The translations under genes and the position numbers were made by a program. Source: Rhodosalinus sp041365695 (GTDB taxonomy: Bacteria; Pseudomonadota; Alphaproteobacteria; Rhodobacterales; Rhodobacteraceae). Taken from it: a stretch of DNA of 64,000 nt. Positions within the stretch are counted from its first letter, which is position 1; every line of letters starts with the position of its first letter. The stretch covers positions 248,001 to 312,000 of the forward strand of contig NZ_JBGFSJ010000005.1 in assembly GCF_041365695.1 (NCBI RefSeq), written 5' to 3'. The notes under the pieces are model-generated. The model saw only the letters and a list, made by a program, of their open reading frames with translations. It was not told the origin of the DNA and did no database searches. Shown in pieces: positions 27,289 to 35,783 of this stretch.

Positions 27289-28560
27289 TCAGGTGTTCAT
27301 GGAGTCGAAGAACTCCGCGTTCGTCTTGGTCTGCTTGAGTTTCGATAGCAGGAACTCCACCGCATCGGTGGTACCCATGGGGTTGAGGATCCGCCGCAGG
27401 ACGAATGTCTTCTGCATGTCTCCCTTGTCCACGAGAAGCTCTTCCTTCCGCGTGCCGGACTTCAGGATGTCGATGGCGGGGAAGACGCGCTTGTCGGCGA
27501 TCTTGCGATCCAGCACGAGCTCCGAGTTGCCGGTTCCCTTGAACTCCTCGAAGATCACTTCGTCCATCCGCGAGCCCGTGTCGATGAGCGCGGTCGCGAT
27601 GATCGTCAGCGACCCGCCTTCCTCGATATTGCGCGCAGCGCCGAAGAATCGCTTGGGCCGTTGCAGCGCGTTGGCATCGACGCCCCCGGTCAGCACCTTT
27701 CCCGAGGACGGCACGACGGTATTGAAGGCTCTACCAAGTCTTGTGATAGAGTCCAAAAGAATAACAACATCTCGTTTATGTTCGACCAGGCGCTTCGCTT
27801 TTTCGATCACCATCTCGCTGACGGCCACGTGCCGCGTGGCCGGTTCGTCGAAGGTCGAGGAGATCACTTCCCCTTTCACCGAACGCTGCATGTCGGTCAC
27901 CTCTTCCGGGCGCTCGTCGATCAGAAGAACGATGAGATAGCACTCTGGGTGATTCTGCTCGATCGAATGAGCGATGTTCTGCAGGATCACCGTCTTGCCC
28001 GTCCGCGGCGGCGCGACGATCAGGCTTCGCTGGCCCTTTCCGATCGGCGCCACCAGATCGATGATGCGGGCCGAACGATCCTTGATGGTCGGGTCCTCGA
28101 TTTCCATCTTCAGCCGCTCGTCGGGATAAAGCGGCGTCAGGTTGTCGAAGGCGATCTTGTGGCGGGCCTTCGCCGGGTCCTCGAAGTTGATCTTGTTCAC
28201 CGCCGTGAGCGCGAAATAGCGCTCGTCGCCATCGGGCGCCTTGATCACGCCCTCGATCGTGTCCCCGGTGCGCAGGCTGTATTGCCGGATCATGTCGGGC
28301 GACACGTAGATGTCGTCCGGGCCCGGGAGGTAGTTCGCCTCGGGGGACCGCAGGAAGCCGAACCCGTCCTGCAGCACCTCGACCACGCCATCGCCAGAGA
28401 CTTCCCAGCCCTCGTCCGCGCGCTCGCGCAGGATCTGGAACATCATCTCGCCCTTGCGCATGGTCGAGGCGTTCTCGATCTCAAGCTCCTCCGCCATGGC
28501 AAGAAGATCCTTGGGGCTCTTGGCCTTCAGGTCGGCAAGATTGAGACGCTCTTCGGTCAT
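27289..28560 (-). CDS. rho: Transcription termination factor Rho
   Basis: 423 residues. Rho N-terminal and cold-shock-like RNA-binding domains (GFGFLRSPEANYLPGPDDIYVSP), then RecA-type ATPase with APPRTGKTVIL (Walker A), VLLIDERPEEVTD and LLDSITRLGRAFN (Walker B side and Q-loop region). A hexameric helicase that ends transcripts. It has a 120-bp leader containing an inverted repeat (28622-28639), a plausible place for the autoregulation known for rho in other bacteria. Confidence 0.97.
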   Translation of the reverse strand: MTEERLNLADLKAKSPKDLLAMAEELEIENASTMRKGEMMFQILRERADEGWEVSGDGVVEVLQDGFGFLRSPEANYLPGPDDIYVSPDMIRQYSLRTGDTIEGVIKAPDGDERYFALTAVNKINFEDPAKARHKIAFDNLTPLYPDERLKMEIEDPTIKDRSARIIDLVAPIGKGQRSLIVAPPRTGKTVILQNIAHSIEQNHPECYLIVLLIDERPEEVTDMQRSVKGEVISSTFDEPATRHVAVSEMVIEKAKRLVEHKRDVVILLDSITRLGRAFNTVVPSSGKVLTGGVDANALQRPKRFFGAARNIEEGGSLTIIATALIDTGSRMDEVIFEEFKGTGNSELVLDRKIADKRVFPAIDILKSGTRKEELLVDKGDMQKTFVLRRILNPMGTTDAVEFLLSKLKQTKTNAEFFDSMNT

Positions 28561-28621
28561 GAAAACACCGTTCCGGATCGCCTGCGCGGCCGTGATCCGC
28601 TTTGTCTGGGTATGGAGGTAT

Positions 28622-28639
28622 ACTGCCCGGACGGGCAGT
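28622..28639 (-). promoter_or_regulatory. Inverted repeat in the hemJ-rho gap
   Basis: ACTGCCCG, GA, CGGGCAGT: an 8-bp stem (7 bp with a 4-base loop in practice). It follows the hemJ stop by about 40 bases and precedes rho by about 60. It could be a weak hemJ terminator or part of a rho attenuation leader. No U-run follows. Confidence 0.4.
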
Positions 28640-28680
28640 CGTCGTCAGTTAATCGCGTGCGTGCCGCGAGTCAATCGCGC

Positions 28681-29133
28681 TCACCACTTCACGACCACCG
28701 ACAGCACGATCACGATCATCAGAAGCGTCGGAACCTCGTTCATCAACCGGTAGCGCCGCCCGGACAGCGCGTTTTCACCGCCTTCGAAGTCCTTGCGCCG
28801 CAGACCGAGCCAATGATGGAACCAGGTCATCGCGACCACGGCGAACCCTTTCGTCCAGACCCAGATCTCGGTCCAGTGCGCCCCCGCTTGCGGGGTGAAG
28901 AGAAGCAGAAGCCCCACCACCCATGTGACGATCATGGACGGGTTCATGATCAATCTCAGAAGCTTGGATTCCATGATCTGAAGGGTCGGGTCGAGCGCGT
29001 CCCCCGGCGTCGCGCGTTCCGCGTGGTAGACGTAGAGCCTCGGCAGGTAGAACAATCCGGCCATCCAGGCGATGACCGCCATGATGTGGAGAGACTTCGT
29101 CCAGGGATAGATCAGGGCCAGCCAGTCCGTCAC
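28681..29133 (-). CDS. hemJ: Protoporphyrinogen IX oxidase HemJ
   Basis: 150 residues, four or five membrane helices. HemJ is the oxygen-independent-type protoporphyrinogen oxidase of many alphaproteobacteria. Key pieces: WTKSLHIMAVIAWMAGLFYLPRLYVYH, with the conserved early histidine and later arginine/histidine, then NEVPTLLMI near the end. The start is GTG at 29133 (TDWLALIYPWTKS follows) with AAGAAGG about 10 bases upstream; the longer frame would read through the AT-rich gap. It is the last gene of the leftward arm next to the proposed origin. Confidence 0.9.
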   Translation of the reverse strand: MTDWLALIYPWTKSLHIMAVIAWMAGLFYLPRLYVYHAERATPGDALDPTLQIMESKLLRLIMNPSMIVTWVVGLLLLFTPQAGAHWTEIWVWTKGFAVVAMTWFHHWLGLRRKDFEGGENALSGRRYRLMNEVPTLLMIVIVLSVVVKW

Positions 29134-29547
29134 GGTCCGTACCTTCTTTGCAAGTCCGGCGAGCCTTAATGAAATATATATAGAGAAGAAAGGTAGATGT
29201 TCTTGTAGGGGCCGCCTCTGGATGTGGATTACCGGGCCTTGCACGAAACTTTTAACAGCTCCGTGCTGCTTGTGGACAGACATGTGGAAGCAGTGGGGCT
29301 GAAAGGGTTAAAATTTTAAAAACAACGCGGTACACGGACCCGACTTGCGGATGAAAGGCGAAGACATGCGGCACACGGAGCCGGAGGCCGAGCTTCTCCA
29401 CACCTCCAAACTGTCCCTTGTCACAGCCGGACGACTGCGGGAGAACGCAAGCAGAGCAGGCGGGTGGTTCACATGGCATGAGGCTGCTTCGGCGAGGTCC
29501 CCGGCCACCCCCGTCACAATGCCGCGTTTTCACACGGAGTTGTGCAC
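29134..29547. other. oriC: Proposed chromosomal replication origin (oriC)
   Basis: A ~410-bp gene-free gap between the divergent hemJ and maf. It holds a 15-base all-A/T run (29308-29322) and an A/T-rich stretch with ATATATATA (29166-29182), unusual in this GC-rich window. Near-consensus DnaA boxes: TGTGGATTA at 29223 (one mismatch to TTATCCACA, reverse strand), TTCTCCACA at 29394 (one mismatch), TGTGGACAG at 29271 and TTGTGCACA at 29540 (two mismatches each). All four neighbours on the right read away from it, all seven on the left too, and parABS is within 8 kb. In alphaproteobacteria the origin often lies in this hem/maf neighbourhood. The call is an inference. Confidence 0.65.
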
Positions 29548-30147
29548 ATGAGCGACGCGATTGTCCTCGCCTCGGGATCGGCCATCCGCGCGTCGATGCT
29601 GCGCCAGGCCGGTCTCGAGATCGAGACGGTGCCGGCCCGTCTCGACGAGAGCGCGGTGAAAGCATCGATGGAGGCCGACGGCACGCCGCCGCGCGACCTG
29701 GCCGACGCGCTTGCCGAGATGAAGGCGCGCAAGGTCAGCGACCGCATCGCCGGCAGGCTCGTTCTGGGCTGCGACCAGGTTCTGGCGCATGAGGGGACAG
29801 TGCTTTCCAAGCCACGGTCGGCGGAGGAGGCCCGCGACCAGCTGCAACGTCTGCGCGGGACCTCGCATCGGCTTCTGTCGGCGGCCGTCGCGTGCCGGGA
29901 CGGCCGCCCGCTCTGGCGGCATGTGGGCGAGGCGCGTCTGGTCATGCGGGAGTTTTCCGACCAGTATCTGGCGGACTACGTGGCGAGGAACTGGCCGGGT
30001 CTGGGGGAGAGTGTGGGCGGCTACAAGCTGGAGGAGGAGGGCGTGAGGCTCTTTTCCGCCATCGAGGGCGATCACTTCACGATCCTCGGTCTGCCGCTCC
30101 TTCCTCTGCTGTCCTGGCTCACGGTGGCAGGGGAGATCGAAGGATGA
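29548..30147 (+). CDS. maf: Maf-family nucleotide pyrophosphatase
   Basis: 199 residues. The opening IVLASGSAIRASMLRQAG, then LDESAVK, LGCDQVLAHEG and VGGYKLEEEGVRLF are the Maf motifs. These enzymes hydrolyse modified or canonical nucleoside triphosphates (dTTP/UTP or m7GTP/CTP types); which one is not clear. The ATG at 29548 has GGAG about 8 bases upstream; a GTG at 29542 is the alternative. First gene of a four-gene overlapping chain maf-aroE-coaE-dnaQ leading away from the proposed origin. Confidence 0.92.
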   Translation: MSDAIVLASGSAIRASMLRQAGLEIETVPARLDESAVKASMEADGTPPRDLADALAEMKARKVSDRIAGRLVLGCDQVLAHEGTVLSKPRSAEEARDQLQRLRGTSHRLLSAAVACRDGRPLWRHVGEARLVMREFSDQYLADYVARNWPGLGESVGGYKLEEEGVRLFSAIEGDHFTILGLPLLPLLSWLTVAGEIEG

Positions 30148-30980
30148 CAGAGGTCGCGAAGATACCTCTTGCAGGCGTGGTGGGTCACCCGGTGGCGCAT
30201 TCCCGGTCCCCCCGGCTGCACGCTCACTGGCTGCGCGCCATGGGATTGCGCGGCCATTACATCCCGATGGACGTGGCGTCGGCCGATCTTGCCGAGGTGA
30301 TCCGCACCTTGCCGAAGGCCGGCTTCGTCGGCGTGAACATCACCATTCCCCACAAGGAAAAGGTGCTCGATCTCGCGGATCTCGTGACGGATCGGGCCAC
30401 TCTGATCGGCGCAGCGAACACCCTCATCTTCCGCAAGGACGGGCGCATTCACGCGGACAACACCGATGGGTACGGCTTCATCGAGAACCTGCGCCGGAAC
30501 GCGCCGGGATGGGATGCAAGCGGTGGGCCTGTGGTGCTGCTGGGCGCAGGTGGCGCGGCGCGCGCGGTGGTTGCCTCGCTGCTCGATGCCGGCGCGCCCG
30601 AGATCATCCTGACGAACCGGACACGGGCCCGGGCCGAGACGATCAGGCAGGATTTCGGAACCCGCATCCGGGTCGAGGACTGGGTGCAGGCCGGCAACGT
30701 GATCGAGGAGGCTGCAACAGTGGTCAACACGACTTCCCTCGGCATGGAGGGCCAGCCAGAGCTTCGCGTGCCGCTCGACGGGTTGCGGCGGGATGCGGTG
30801 GTGACCGATCTGGTCTACACGCCGCTTCAGACGCGGCTTCTGAAAGTGGCCGCCGAGATGGGATGCGTGACCGTCGATGGCCTCGGGATGCTGATCCACC
30901 AGGCGATTCCGGGATTCGAGCGCTGGTTCGGCGAACGCCCGGAGGTGACGGAAGCCACGCGCGAGGCCATCCTGAAATGA
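30144..30980 (+). CDS. aroE: Shikimate 5-dehydrogenase
   Basis: 278 residues. NADPH-dependent reduction of 3-dehydroshikimate. Substrate motifs GHPVAHSRSPRLH and VNITIPHKE (catalytic Lys), IHADNTDGYGF, nucleotide-binding LLGAGGAARAV, and GLGMLIHQA near the end. The ATG overlaps the maf stop (ATGA). Confidence 0.95.
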   Translation: MTEVAKIPLAGVVGHPVAHSRSPRLHAHWLRAMGLRGHYIPMDVASADLAEVIRTLPKAGFVGVNITIPHKEKVLDLADLVTDRATLIGAANTLIFRKDGRIHADNTDGYGFIENLRRNAPGWDASGGPVVLLGAGGAARAVVASLLDAGAPEIILTNRTRARAETIRQDFGTRIRVEDWVQAGNVIEEAATVVNTTSLGMEGQPELRVPLDGLRRDAVVTDLVYTPLQTRLLKVAAEMGCVTVDGLGMLIHQAIPGFERWFGERPEVTEATREAILK

Positions 30981-31570
30981 CGTTCCGGCTGGGTCTGACG
31001 GGGTCCATCGGAATGGGTAAGTCCACCACGGCGGCAATGTTCGCCGACGAGGGGTGCGAGGTCTGGGACGCCGACGCCGCGGTGCATCATGCCTATGCCG
31101 CCGGCGGCGCCGCGGTCGATCCGATCGGGGCGCTGTTCCCCGAAGCGCTTGTGGGCGGCGAAGTGTCGCGCGACGCCCTCAAGCGGCGCATCGCGGAAGA
31201 CCCGGACGCCCTCGCCCGCGTCGAGGCGATCGTGCACCCGATCGTGGCCGAGGATCGGCGCCGCGCCGCCCGGCAAACGCAGGCCGACATCATCGTTTTC
31301 GACATTCCGCTGCTGTTCGAAACCGGCGCGGACGAGATGATGGATGCCACCGTTTGCGTCACGGTCGACGAGGAAACCCAGCGCCGGCGCGTCCTGTCTC
31401 GACCGGGGATGACGGACGCGCAATTCGAGGCGATCCTCTCCAAGCAGATGCCAAGCAAGGAGAAGGAAGCGCGCGCGGATCATGTCGTGGTGACCGACAC
31501 GCCCGCACACGCCCGTGCACAGGTGCGTGCGATCGTCGCGGAAATCCGGGAGAAGTTGGCAGATGCGTGA
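30977..31570 (+). CDS. coaE: Dephospho-CoA kinase
   Basis: 197 residues. Final step of CoA synthesis. P-loop GLTGSIGMGKST at residues 7-18, DADAAVH, and FDIPLLFETG typical of CoaE. The start overlaps the aroE stop as ATGA; the 3' end overlaps dnaQ by 8 bases. Confidence 0.95.
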   Translation: MTFRLGLTGSIGMGKSTTAAMFADEGCEVWDADAAVHHAYAAGGAAVDPIGALFPEALVGGEVSRDALKRRIAEDPDALARVEAIVHPIVAEDRRRAARQTQADIIVFDIPLLFETGADEMMDATVCVTVDEETQRRRVLSRPGMTDAQFEAILSKQMPSKEKEARADHVVVTDTPAHARAQVRAIVAEIREKLADA

Positions 31571-32255
31571 AATCGTTCTGGATACGGAAACGACGGGTTT
31601 CGACCCCGAGACGGGCGACCGTATCGTCGAGATCGGCGCGCTGGAGCTTTTCAATCACGTTCCAACCGGCCGAACCTTTCACCAGTACATCAACCCCGAG
31701 CGCCCGATGCCGCAGGACGCCTTCCAGGTCCATGGCCTGGGAGACGACTTTCTTCGGGACAAACCCCTCTTCGCCGTGATCGCGCAGCCGTTCCTCGACT
31801 TCGTGGGCGGCGATGCCAAGCTCGTCATTCACAACGCGGCGTTCGACATGAAGTTCCTGAATGCCGAGCTGGGGCGGCTGGGCCATCCCGTGCTGCCATG
31901 GGAAAGGGCGATAGATACCCTGACGATCGCGCGGCAACGCTTTCCCGGATCGCCCGCCTCTCTCGACGCGCTCTGTCGCCGCTTCGGCGTCGACAACGGG
32001 GCCCGCACGCTTCACGGGGCCCTGCTCGATGCGGAAATCCTCGCCGAGGTCTACCTGGAGCTGATCGGCGGCCGCCAGCCGGATCTCGTCCTGGCACCGG
32101 TATCGAAGACACGGCGGGACGGACACGGCGAGGCGGGCCATCACAGGATGGAGCCGCGCCCGCGCCCCTTGCCCCCGCGCATCACCGAGGAGGAACGCGC
32201 GTCCCACGCCGCGCTCGTGGAGCGCCTGGGCGACACGGCCCTCTGGCCGCGCTGA
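31563..32255 (+). CDS. dnaQ: DNA polymerase III epsilon subunit (3'-5' proofreading exonuclease)
   Basis: 230 residues. Exo I motif VLDTETTGFDP (catalytic D and E), Exo II VIHNAAFDMKFLN, Exo III with HGALLDAEILAEVY (H-x4-D). A polar C-terminal tail would contact the polymerase alpha subunit. The start lies 8 bases inside the coaE 3' end. It converges on secB with a 4-bp gap. Confidence 0.95.
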   Translation: MREIVLDTETTGFDPETGDRIVEIGALELFNHVPTGRTFHQYINPERPMPQDAFQVHGLGDDFLRDKPLFAVIAQPFLDFVGGDAKLVIHNAAFDMKFLNAELGRLGHPVLPWERAIDTLTIARQRFPGSPASLDALCRRFGVDNGARTLHGALLDAEILAEVYLELIGGRQPDLVLAPVSKTRRDGHGEAGHHRMEPRPRPLPPRITEEERASHAALVERLGDTALWPR

Positions 32256-32259
32256 CGCG

Positions 32260-32814
32260 TCAGGCGTCCGCGCGGGGCGGCGCGCCGGCCTCGTCGGTCT
32301 GTTGCTTCTGCTCGGCCTGGAGCCGCACGAGCTCGTTGCGGTAAAGTTGCAGGAAGTCGATGTTCTCGAGGTTGAGTGGCGGGAAGCCCCCGTCGCGGCT
32401 GACATCGCTGACGATCCGGCGAAGATACGGAAAGAGCATCCGGGGACATTCGATCATCAGGTATGGGTGCAACTGCTCCCGCGCCACGTTCTCGACGTGG
32501 AAGACGCCGGCATAATCGATTTCCATGAGGAAGAGCGGATCGCCGGTTTCTTTCGAGGCCGACGTGATCGAGAGCTTGATGATCACTTCGTACTGGTTCT
32601 CGGCCTCGCGCTTGCGCGCATCCAGATTGACCTTCACCTGGATGTCCGGCTGGCCTTCGCTGCGCGCGCCCTTTTGCACGAGGATGTTCTCGAACGACAT
32701 GTCGCGCACGTACTGCGCGAGCACGCTCATCTTGACGGGCTGCTGGCCTTGCTGCTGCGCGGACTGTTGATCCGCCTGCCCCGCGCCGCCCGCGCCGTTT
32801 TCGGTTTCGGCCAT
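32260..32814 (-). CDS. secB: Protein-export chaperone SecB
   Basis: 184 residues. Gln-rich N-terminal extension, then the SecB core: YVRDMSFENILVQ, FLMEIDYAGVFHVEN and the conserved LMIECPRMLFPYLRRIVSDVSRDGGFPPL region. Keeps preproteins unfolded and hands them to SecA. Start ATG at 32814 chosen over a GTG one codon earlier. Conserved companion of dnaQ near alphaproteobacterial origins. Confidence 0.96.
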   Translation of the reverse strand: MAETENGAGGAGQADQQSAQQQGQQPVKMSVLAQYVRDMSFENILVQKGARSEGQPDIQVKVNLDARKREAENQYEVIIKLSITSASKETGDPLFLMEIDYAGVFHVENVAREQLHPYLMIECPRMLFPYLRRIVSDVSRDGGFPPLNLENIDFLQLYRNELVRLQAEQKQQTDEAGAPPRADA

Positions 32815-32904
32815 CACGTCACTCCAGACTGGGATTGGATCTCGCTTCGACGGCGCTCTTAGCAGCCGCGCCCGCCCGCCTCAATGCCGTATGGCGGCGC
32901 GCAC

Positions 32905-33387
32905 TCAATGATGGGTCCATCCGGACCGGGGGCGGTGCGTGGGATTCTTCGGCGGGGGCGCTTCTTCCCATTCCCCTTCGATCACGTCGTCGCGAGGCTG
33001 CGGCGCGTGCGGCGGCGGGCCGCCGGGACCGGAGCGATGTATGATTATGCGACGTATCGCATGTCGGATCACCAGGGCGCGCACCTGCGGCACGAGGAGA
33101 AGGAAACCGACCGTGTCGGTGAAGAAACCGGGCGTCAGAAGCAAGGCGCCGGAAAAGAGAATCATCGCTCCGTGGGCCAGCGGCGCTGCGGGATCCTCCA
33201 GCTGCTCGAGGCTTCGTTGCAACTTCCGCAGGGCCGCGAGGCCCTGATTGCGCACCGCCGCCGCGCCGACGAGGGCGGTGACGACGACAATTGCCAGCGT
33301 GGGCCACAGCCCGATCAGGCCGCCCACCTCGATGAAAAGGGCGATTTCGATCAACGGGATCGCCAGAAAGGCGAGAAAAAGCCACAT
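32905..33387 (-). CDS. fxsA: FxsA family membrane protein
   Basis: 160 residues. FxsA domain with two to three membrane helices (LFLAFLAIPLIEIALFIEVGGLIG, then a second pair with LLTPGFFTDTVGFLLLVP). A polar Pro/His-rich tail follows. E. coli FxsA relieves phage T7 exclusion by F; the normal cellular role is unknown. It lies upstream of secB (90-bp gap) and is divergent from the TIM44-like gene. Confidence 0.88.
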   Translation of the reverse strand: MWLFLAFLAIPLIEIALFIEVGGLIGLWPTLAIVVVTALVGAAAVRNQGLAALRKLQRSLEQLEDPAAPLAHGAMILFSGALLLTPGFFTDTVGFLLLVPQVRALVIRHAIRRIIIHRSGPGGPPPHAPQPRDDVIEGEWEEAPPPKNPTHRPRSGWTHH

Positions 33388-33490
33388 GCGACGCCCCCCG
33401 GTCAGTCGTGCGCGCGGTGGACTTGACCGCGCAAGTTCCCTACATAAGTGCGGTGAACGATATTTTCCAACCGTGCCCCAAGAGGACTAG

Positions 33491-34153
33491 ATGAACTCTC
33501 CTCTCCTGCAGCTTCTGGTGCTGGCCGGCATCGCCGTATTCCTGATCCTGCGCCTGCGAAGCGTGCTGGGTACGCGTGAGGGGTTCGAGAAGCCCCCCGT
33601 CGCGGAACGCGGGGGGTCCGCCCCTCCCCGCCGCCCCGAATTCGAGGTGATCGACGGGGGCCCCGACGAGGATATCACCGACCACGTGCCCACCGACAGC
33701 GACGCGGCGGACGCCTTCGCCCGGATGAAGTCTGTGGACCCGACCTTCGGTGTGGCCGACTTCCTCCAGGGTGCGCGAGCGGCCTACGAGATGATCCTCA
33801 TGGGCTTCGAGAAAGGCGACATGGACGCGCTCAAGCCGTTTCTCGCCGACGACGTCTACGAAAGCTTCGAAGAGGTGATCCGCGCCCGCGAGGAGCAGGG
33901 CCTTTCGGTCGAGGCGGAGTTCGTGGGTGTGCGCGATCTGTCGGTGGTGGACGCAAGCTTCCATTCCGAAAGCCGCCTGGCCGAGATCACGGTACGGTTC
34001 GTCGGCGAGCTTACCTCGGTCGTGCGCGACAAGGATGGCAACATCGTCGAAGGCAGCCCCACTGAAGTCCGCCGGCAGAAGGACATCTGGACCTTCGCAC
34101 GCGTCATGGGCACCGACGATCCCAACTGGCAGCTTGTCGCCACGGGTGAGTGA
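33491..34153 (+). CDS. TIM44-like domain protein
   Basis: 220 residues. One N-terminal membrane anchor (residues ~5-21), a polar linker, then a TIM44-like domain from about residue 80 (DFLQGARAAYEMILMGFEKGD onward). This is the bacterial homologue of the mitochondrial import subunit Tim44; in alphaproteobacteria (TimA) it is linked to the inner membrane, function not settled. Start ATG at 33491 has AGAGGA just upstream. It overlaps mltA by one base and belongs to a three-gene run with mltA and a Smr-domain gene. Confidence 0.88.
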   Translation: MNSPLLQLLVLAGIAVFLILRLRSVLGTREGFEKPPVAERGGSAPPRRPEFEVIDGGPDEDITDHVPTDSDAADAFARMKSVDPTFGVADFLQGARAAYEMILMGFEKGDMDALKPFLADDVYESFEEVIRAREEQGLSVEAEFVGVRDLSVVDASFHSESRLAEITVRFVGELTSVVRDKDGNIVEGSPTEVRRQKDIWTFARVMGTDDPNWQLVATGE

Positions 34154-35190
34154 TGCGCGGCGCGCTGCGAGCGATCGCCGTGGCGATGCTCGCGGTGGCC
34201 GGCACTGACGCGCCGGCAGAGCGGTCCGTCTCGATCCTGTCCTTCGAGGAGTTGGATGGCTGGGCGGAGGACGATCACGCGGCCGCGCTCGCCGTGTTTC
34301 TCGAAACCTGCCCCGACCTAGACGCACGCGACTGGCAATCCCTCTGTGCGCTCGCCCAGAACCAGACGGACGCGCGCACTTTCTTCGAGCTGTTCTTCCG
34401 TCCGGTGCTGATCGAGGACGGCGCGCCGCCTCTCTTCACCGGGTATTTCGAGCCGGAACTGAACGGCTCGCGCGAGCGCACGCCGCGATACCGCCACCCC
34501 GTCTACCGCGTCCCGCCCGAGCTCCCCAGAGGCCGGCCCTGGTTGTCCCGCCGGCAGATCCTGACCTCCGGACTGCTCGAAGATCGCGGGTTGGAAATCG
34601 CCTGGGTCGACGACCCGGTGAAACTTTTCTTTCTCCAGATCCAGGGGTCCGGCCGCATCAGGCTGGACGACGGGTCGGTCATCCGCGTCGGCTATGGCGG
34701 GGCGAACGGACATCCCTACCGCTCCGTCGGGCAGGAACTCGTGCGCCGTGGCGTCTACGCGACGCACCAGGTCTCGGCGCAGGTGATCGGTGCCTGGGTG
34801 CGCCGGAACCCGGATGCCGGCCGGGAACTCCTGTTTCACAACCCGTCCTACGTGTTTTTCCGCGAGGTGACCAATGTGCCCGCGGAGCGGGGGCCGCTGG
34901 GGGCCATGAACCGTTCCGTCACGGCGCTGCGGTCGATCGCGGTCGATCCAGCGCATGTGCCGCTCGGTGCGCCGGTCTGGGTCGAGAAAGACGGCGCCGA
35001 CCCGATGCGCCGGCTGATGGTCGCGCAGGATACGGGGTCCGCGATCAAGGGCGCGCAACGGGCCGACATCTTCTTCGGGACCGGCCCACGCGCCGGCCGC
35101 CGCGCCGGCCGGTTGCGGGATCCGGGCCGGATGGTGGTGCTGATGCCCATCCAGCGTGCCTACGCGATGTTGCCGGAGTCGTTGCAGTGA
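34153..35190 (+). CDS. mltA: Membrane-bound lytic murein transglycosylase A
   Basis: 345 residues. Signal peptide to about residue 22 (MLAVAGTDAPA), then the MltA barrel (PPLFTGYFEPELNGSR), and a C-terminal 3D domain with AQDTGSAIKGAQRADIFFG containing the catalytic aspartate. Cleaves peptidoglycan with 1,6-anhydro product. No lipobox cysteine is seen, unlike E. coli MltA, so it may be soluble in the periplasm. Its start overlaps the TIM44-like stop, and its stop overlaps the smr start (GTGA). Confidence 0.93.
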   Translation: MRGALRAIAVAMLAVAGTDAPAERSVSILSFEELDGWAEDDHAAALAVFLETCPDLDARDWQSLCALAQNQTDARTFFELFFRPVLIEDGAPPLFTGYFEPELNGSRERTPRYRHPVYRVPPELPRGRPWLSRRQILTSGLLEDRGLEIAWVDDPVKLFFLQIQGSGRIRLDDGSVIRVGYGGANGHPYRSVGQELVRRGVYATHQVSAQVIGAWVRRNPDAGRELLFHNPSYVFFREVTNVPAERGPLGAMNRSVTALRSIAVDPAHVPLGAPVWVEKDGADPMRRLMVAQDTGSAIKGAQRADIFFGTGPRAGRRAGRLRDPGRMVVLMPIQRAYAMLPESLQ

Positions 35191-35783
35191 CCCGCCGGCG
35201 CCTGAGTTCCGAGGATCTCGCGCTGTGGCGGCAAGTCGCCCGAAGTGCCGAACGGCTGCATGCCGATCGCCCCCCGCGCGACGAGGGGGAGCGCGTGGAT
35301 CGGGCGCCGTCACCGGCCCCCCGGCGGTCTGCGGGCCCCGCGGTGACTGCGGGGTTCCGGATCGGCGGGGCTGCGCCGGCATCCGGCGGCGCCCGCGATC
35401 TGGCGCCGGATCTCTCGGCGCGGGTCGAAGCCGCGCCGCTTCGGATGGACCGCAAGATACATCAGAAGATGAAGCGCGGGCGGCTCGACCCGGAGGCGCG
35501 GATCGATCTTCACGGCATGACGCTGGACGAGGCGCACCCCGCGCTCGTCTCGTTCATCCTCGCAAGCCAGGCGGCGGGACGACGGCTGGTGCTCGTCATC
35601 ACCGGAAAGGGCCGGCGCGCGGAGGATCAGGGCCCGATCCCGCGGCGTCAGGGCGTGCTGCGCCATCAGCTTCCGCACTGGCTCTCGACGCCGCCTTTGT
35701 CGCAGGCCGTGTTGCAGGTGCGCGAGGCCCATCTGAAGCATGGCGGCGGCGGGGCCTACTATGTCTACCTTCGCCGGCGCTAG
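35187..35783 (+). CDS. Smr-domain protein
   Basis: 198 residues from a GTG start. A disordered, Arg/Ala-rich N-terminal half and a C-terminal Smr (MutS2 C-terminal-like) domain with RIDLHGMTLDEA and LVLVITGKG, ending LKHGGGGAYYVYLRRR. Smr domains act as nucleases or nucleic-acid binders; the specific role of these stand-alone proteins is not established. It converges on the MFS gene with a 4-bp overlap. Confidence 0.87.
   Translation: MTRRRLSSEDLALWRQVARSAERLHADRPPRDEGERVDRAPSPAPRRSAGPAVTAGFRIGGAAPASGGARDLAPDLSARVEAAPLRMDRKIHQKMKRGRLDPEARIDLHGMTLDEAHPALVSFILASQAAGRRLVLVITGKGRRAEDQGPIPRRQGVLRHQLPHWLSTPPLSQAVLQVREAHLKHGGGGAYYVYLRRR

Noticed and set aside
29308..29322. CtrA site in the oriC candidate
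   Set aside because: TTAA copies occur at 29308 and 29316 but are spaced 4, not 7; the best N7 pairings have two mismatches.
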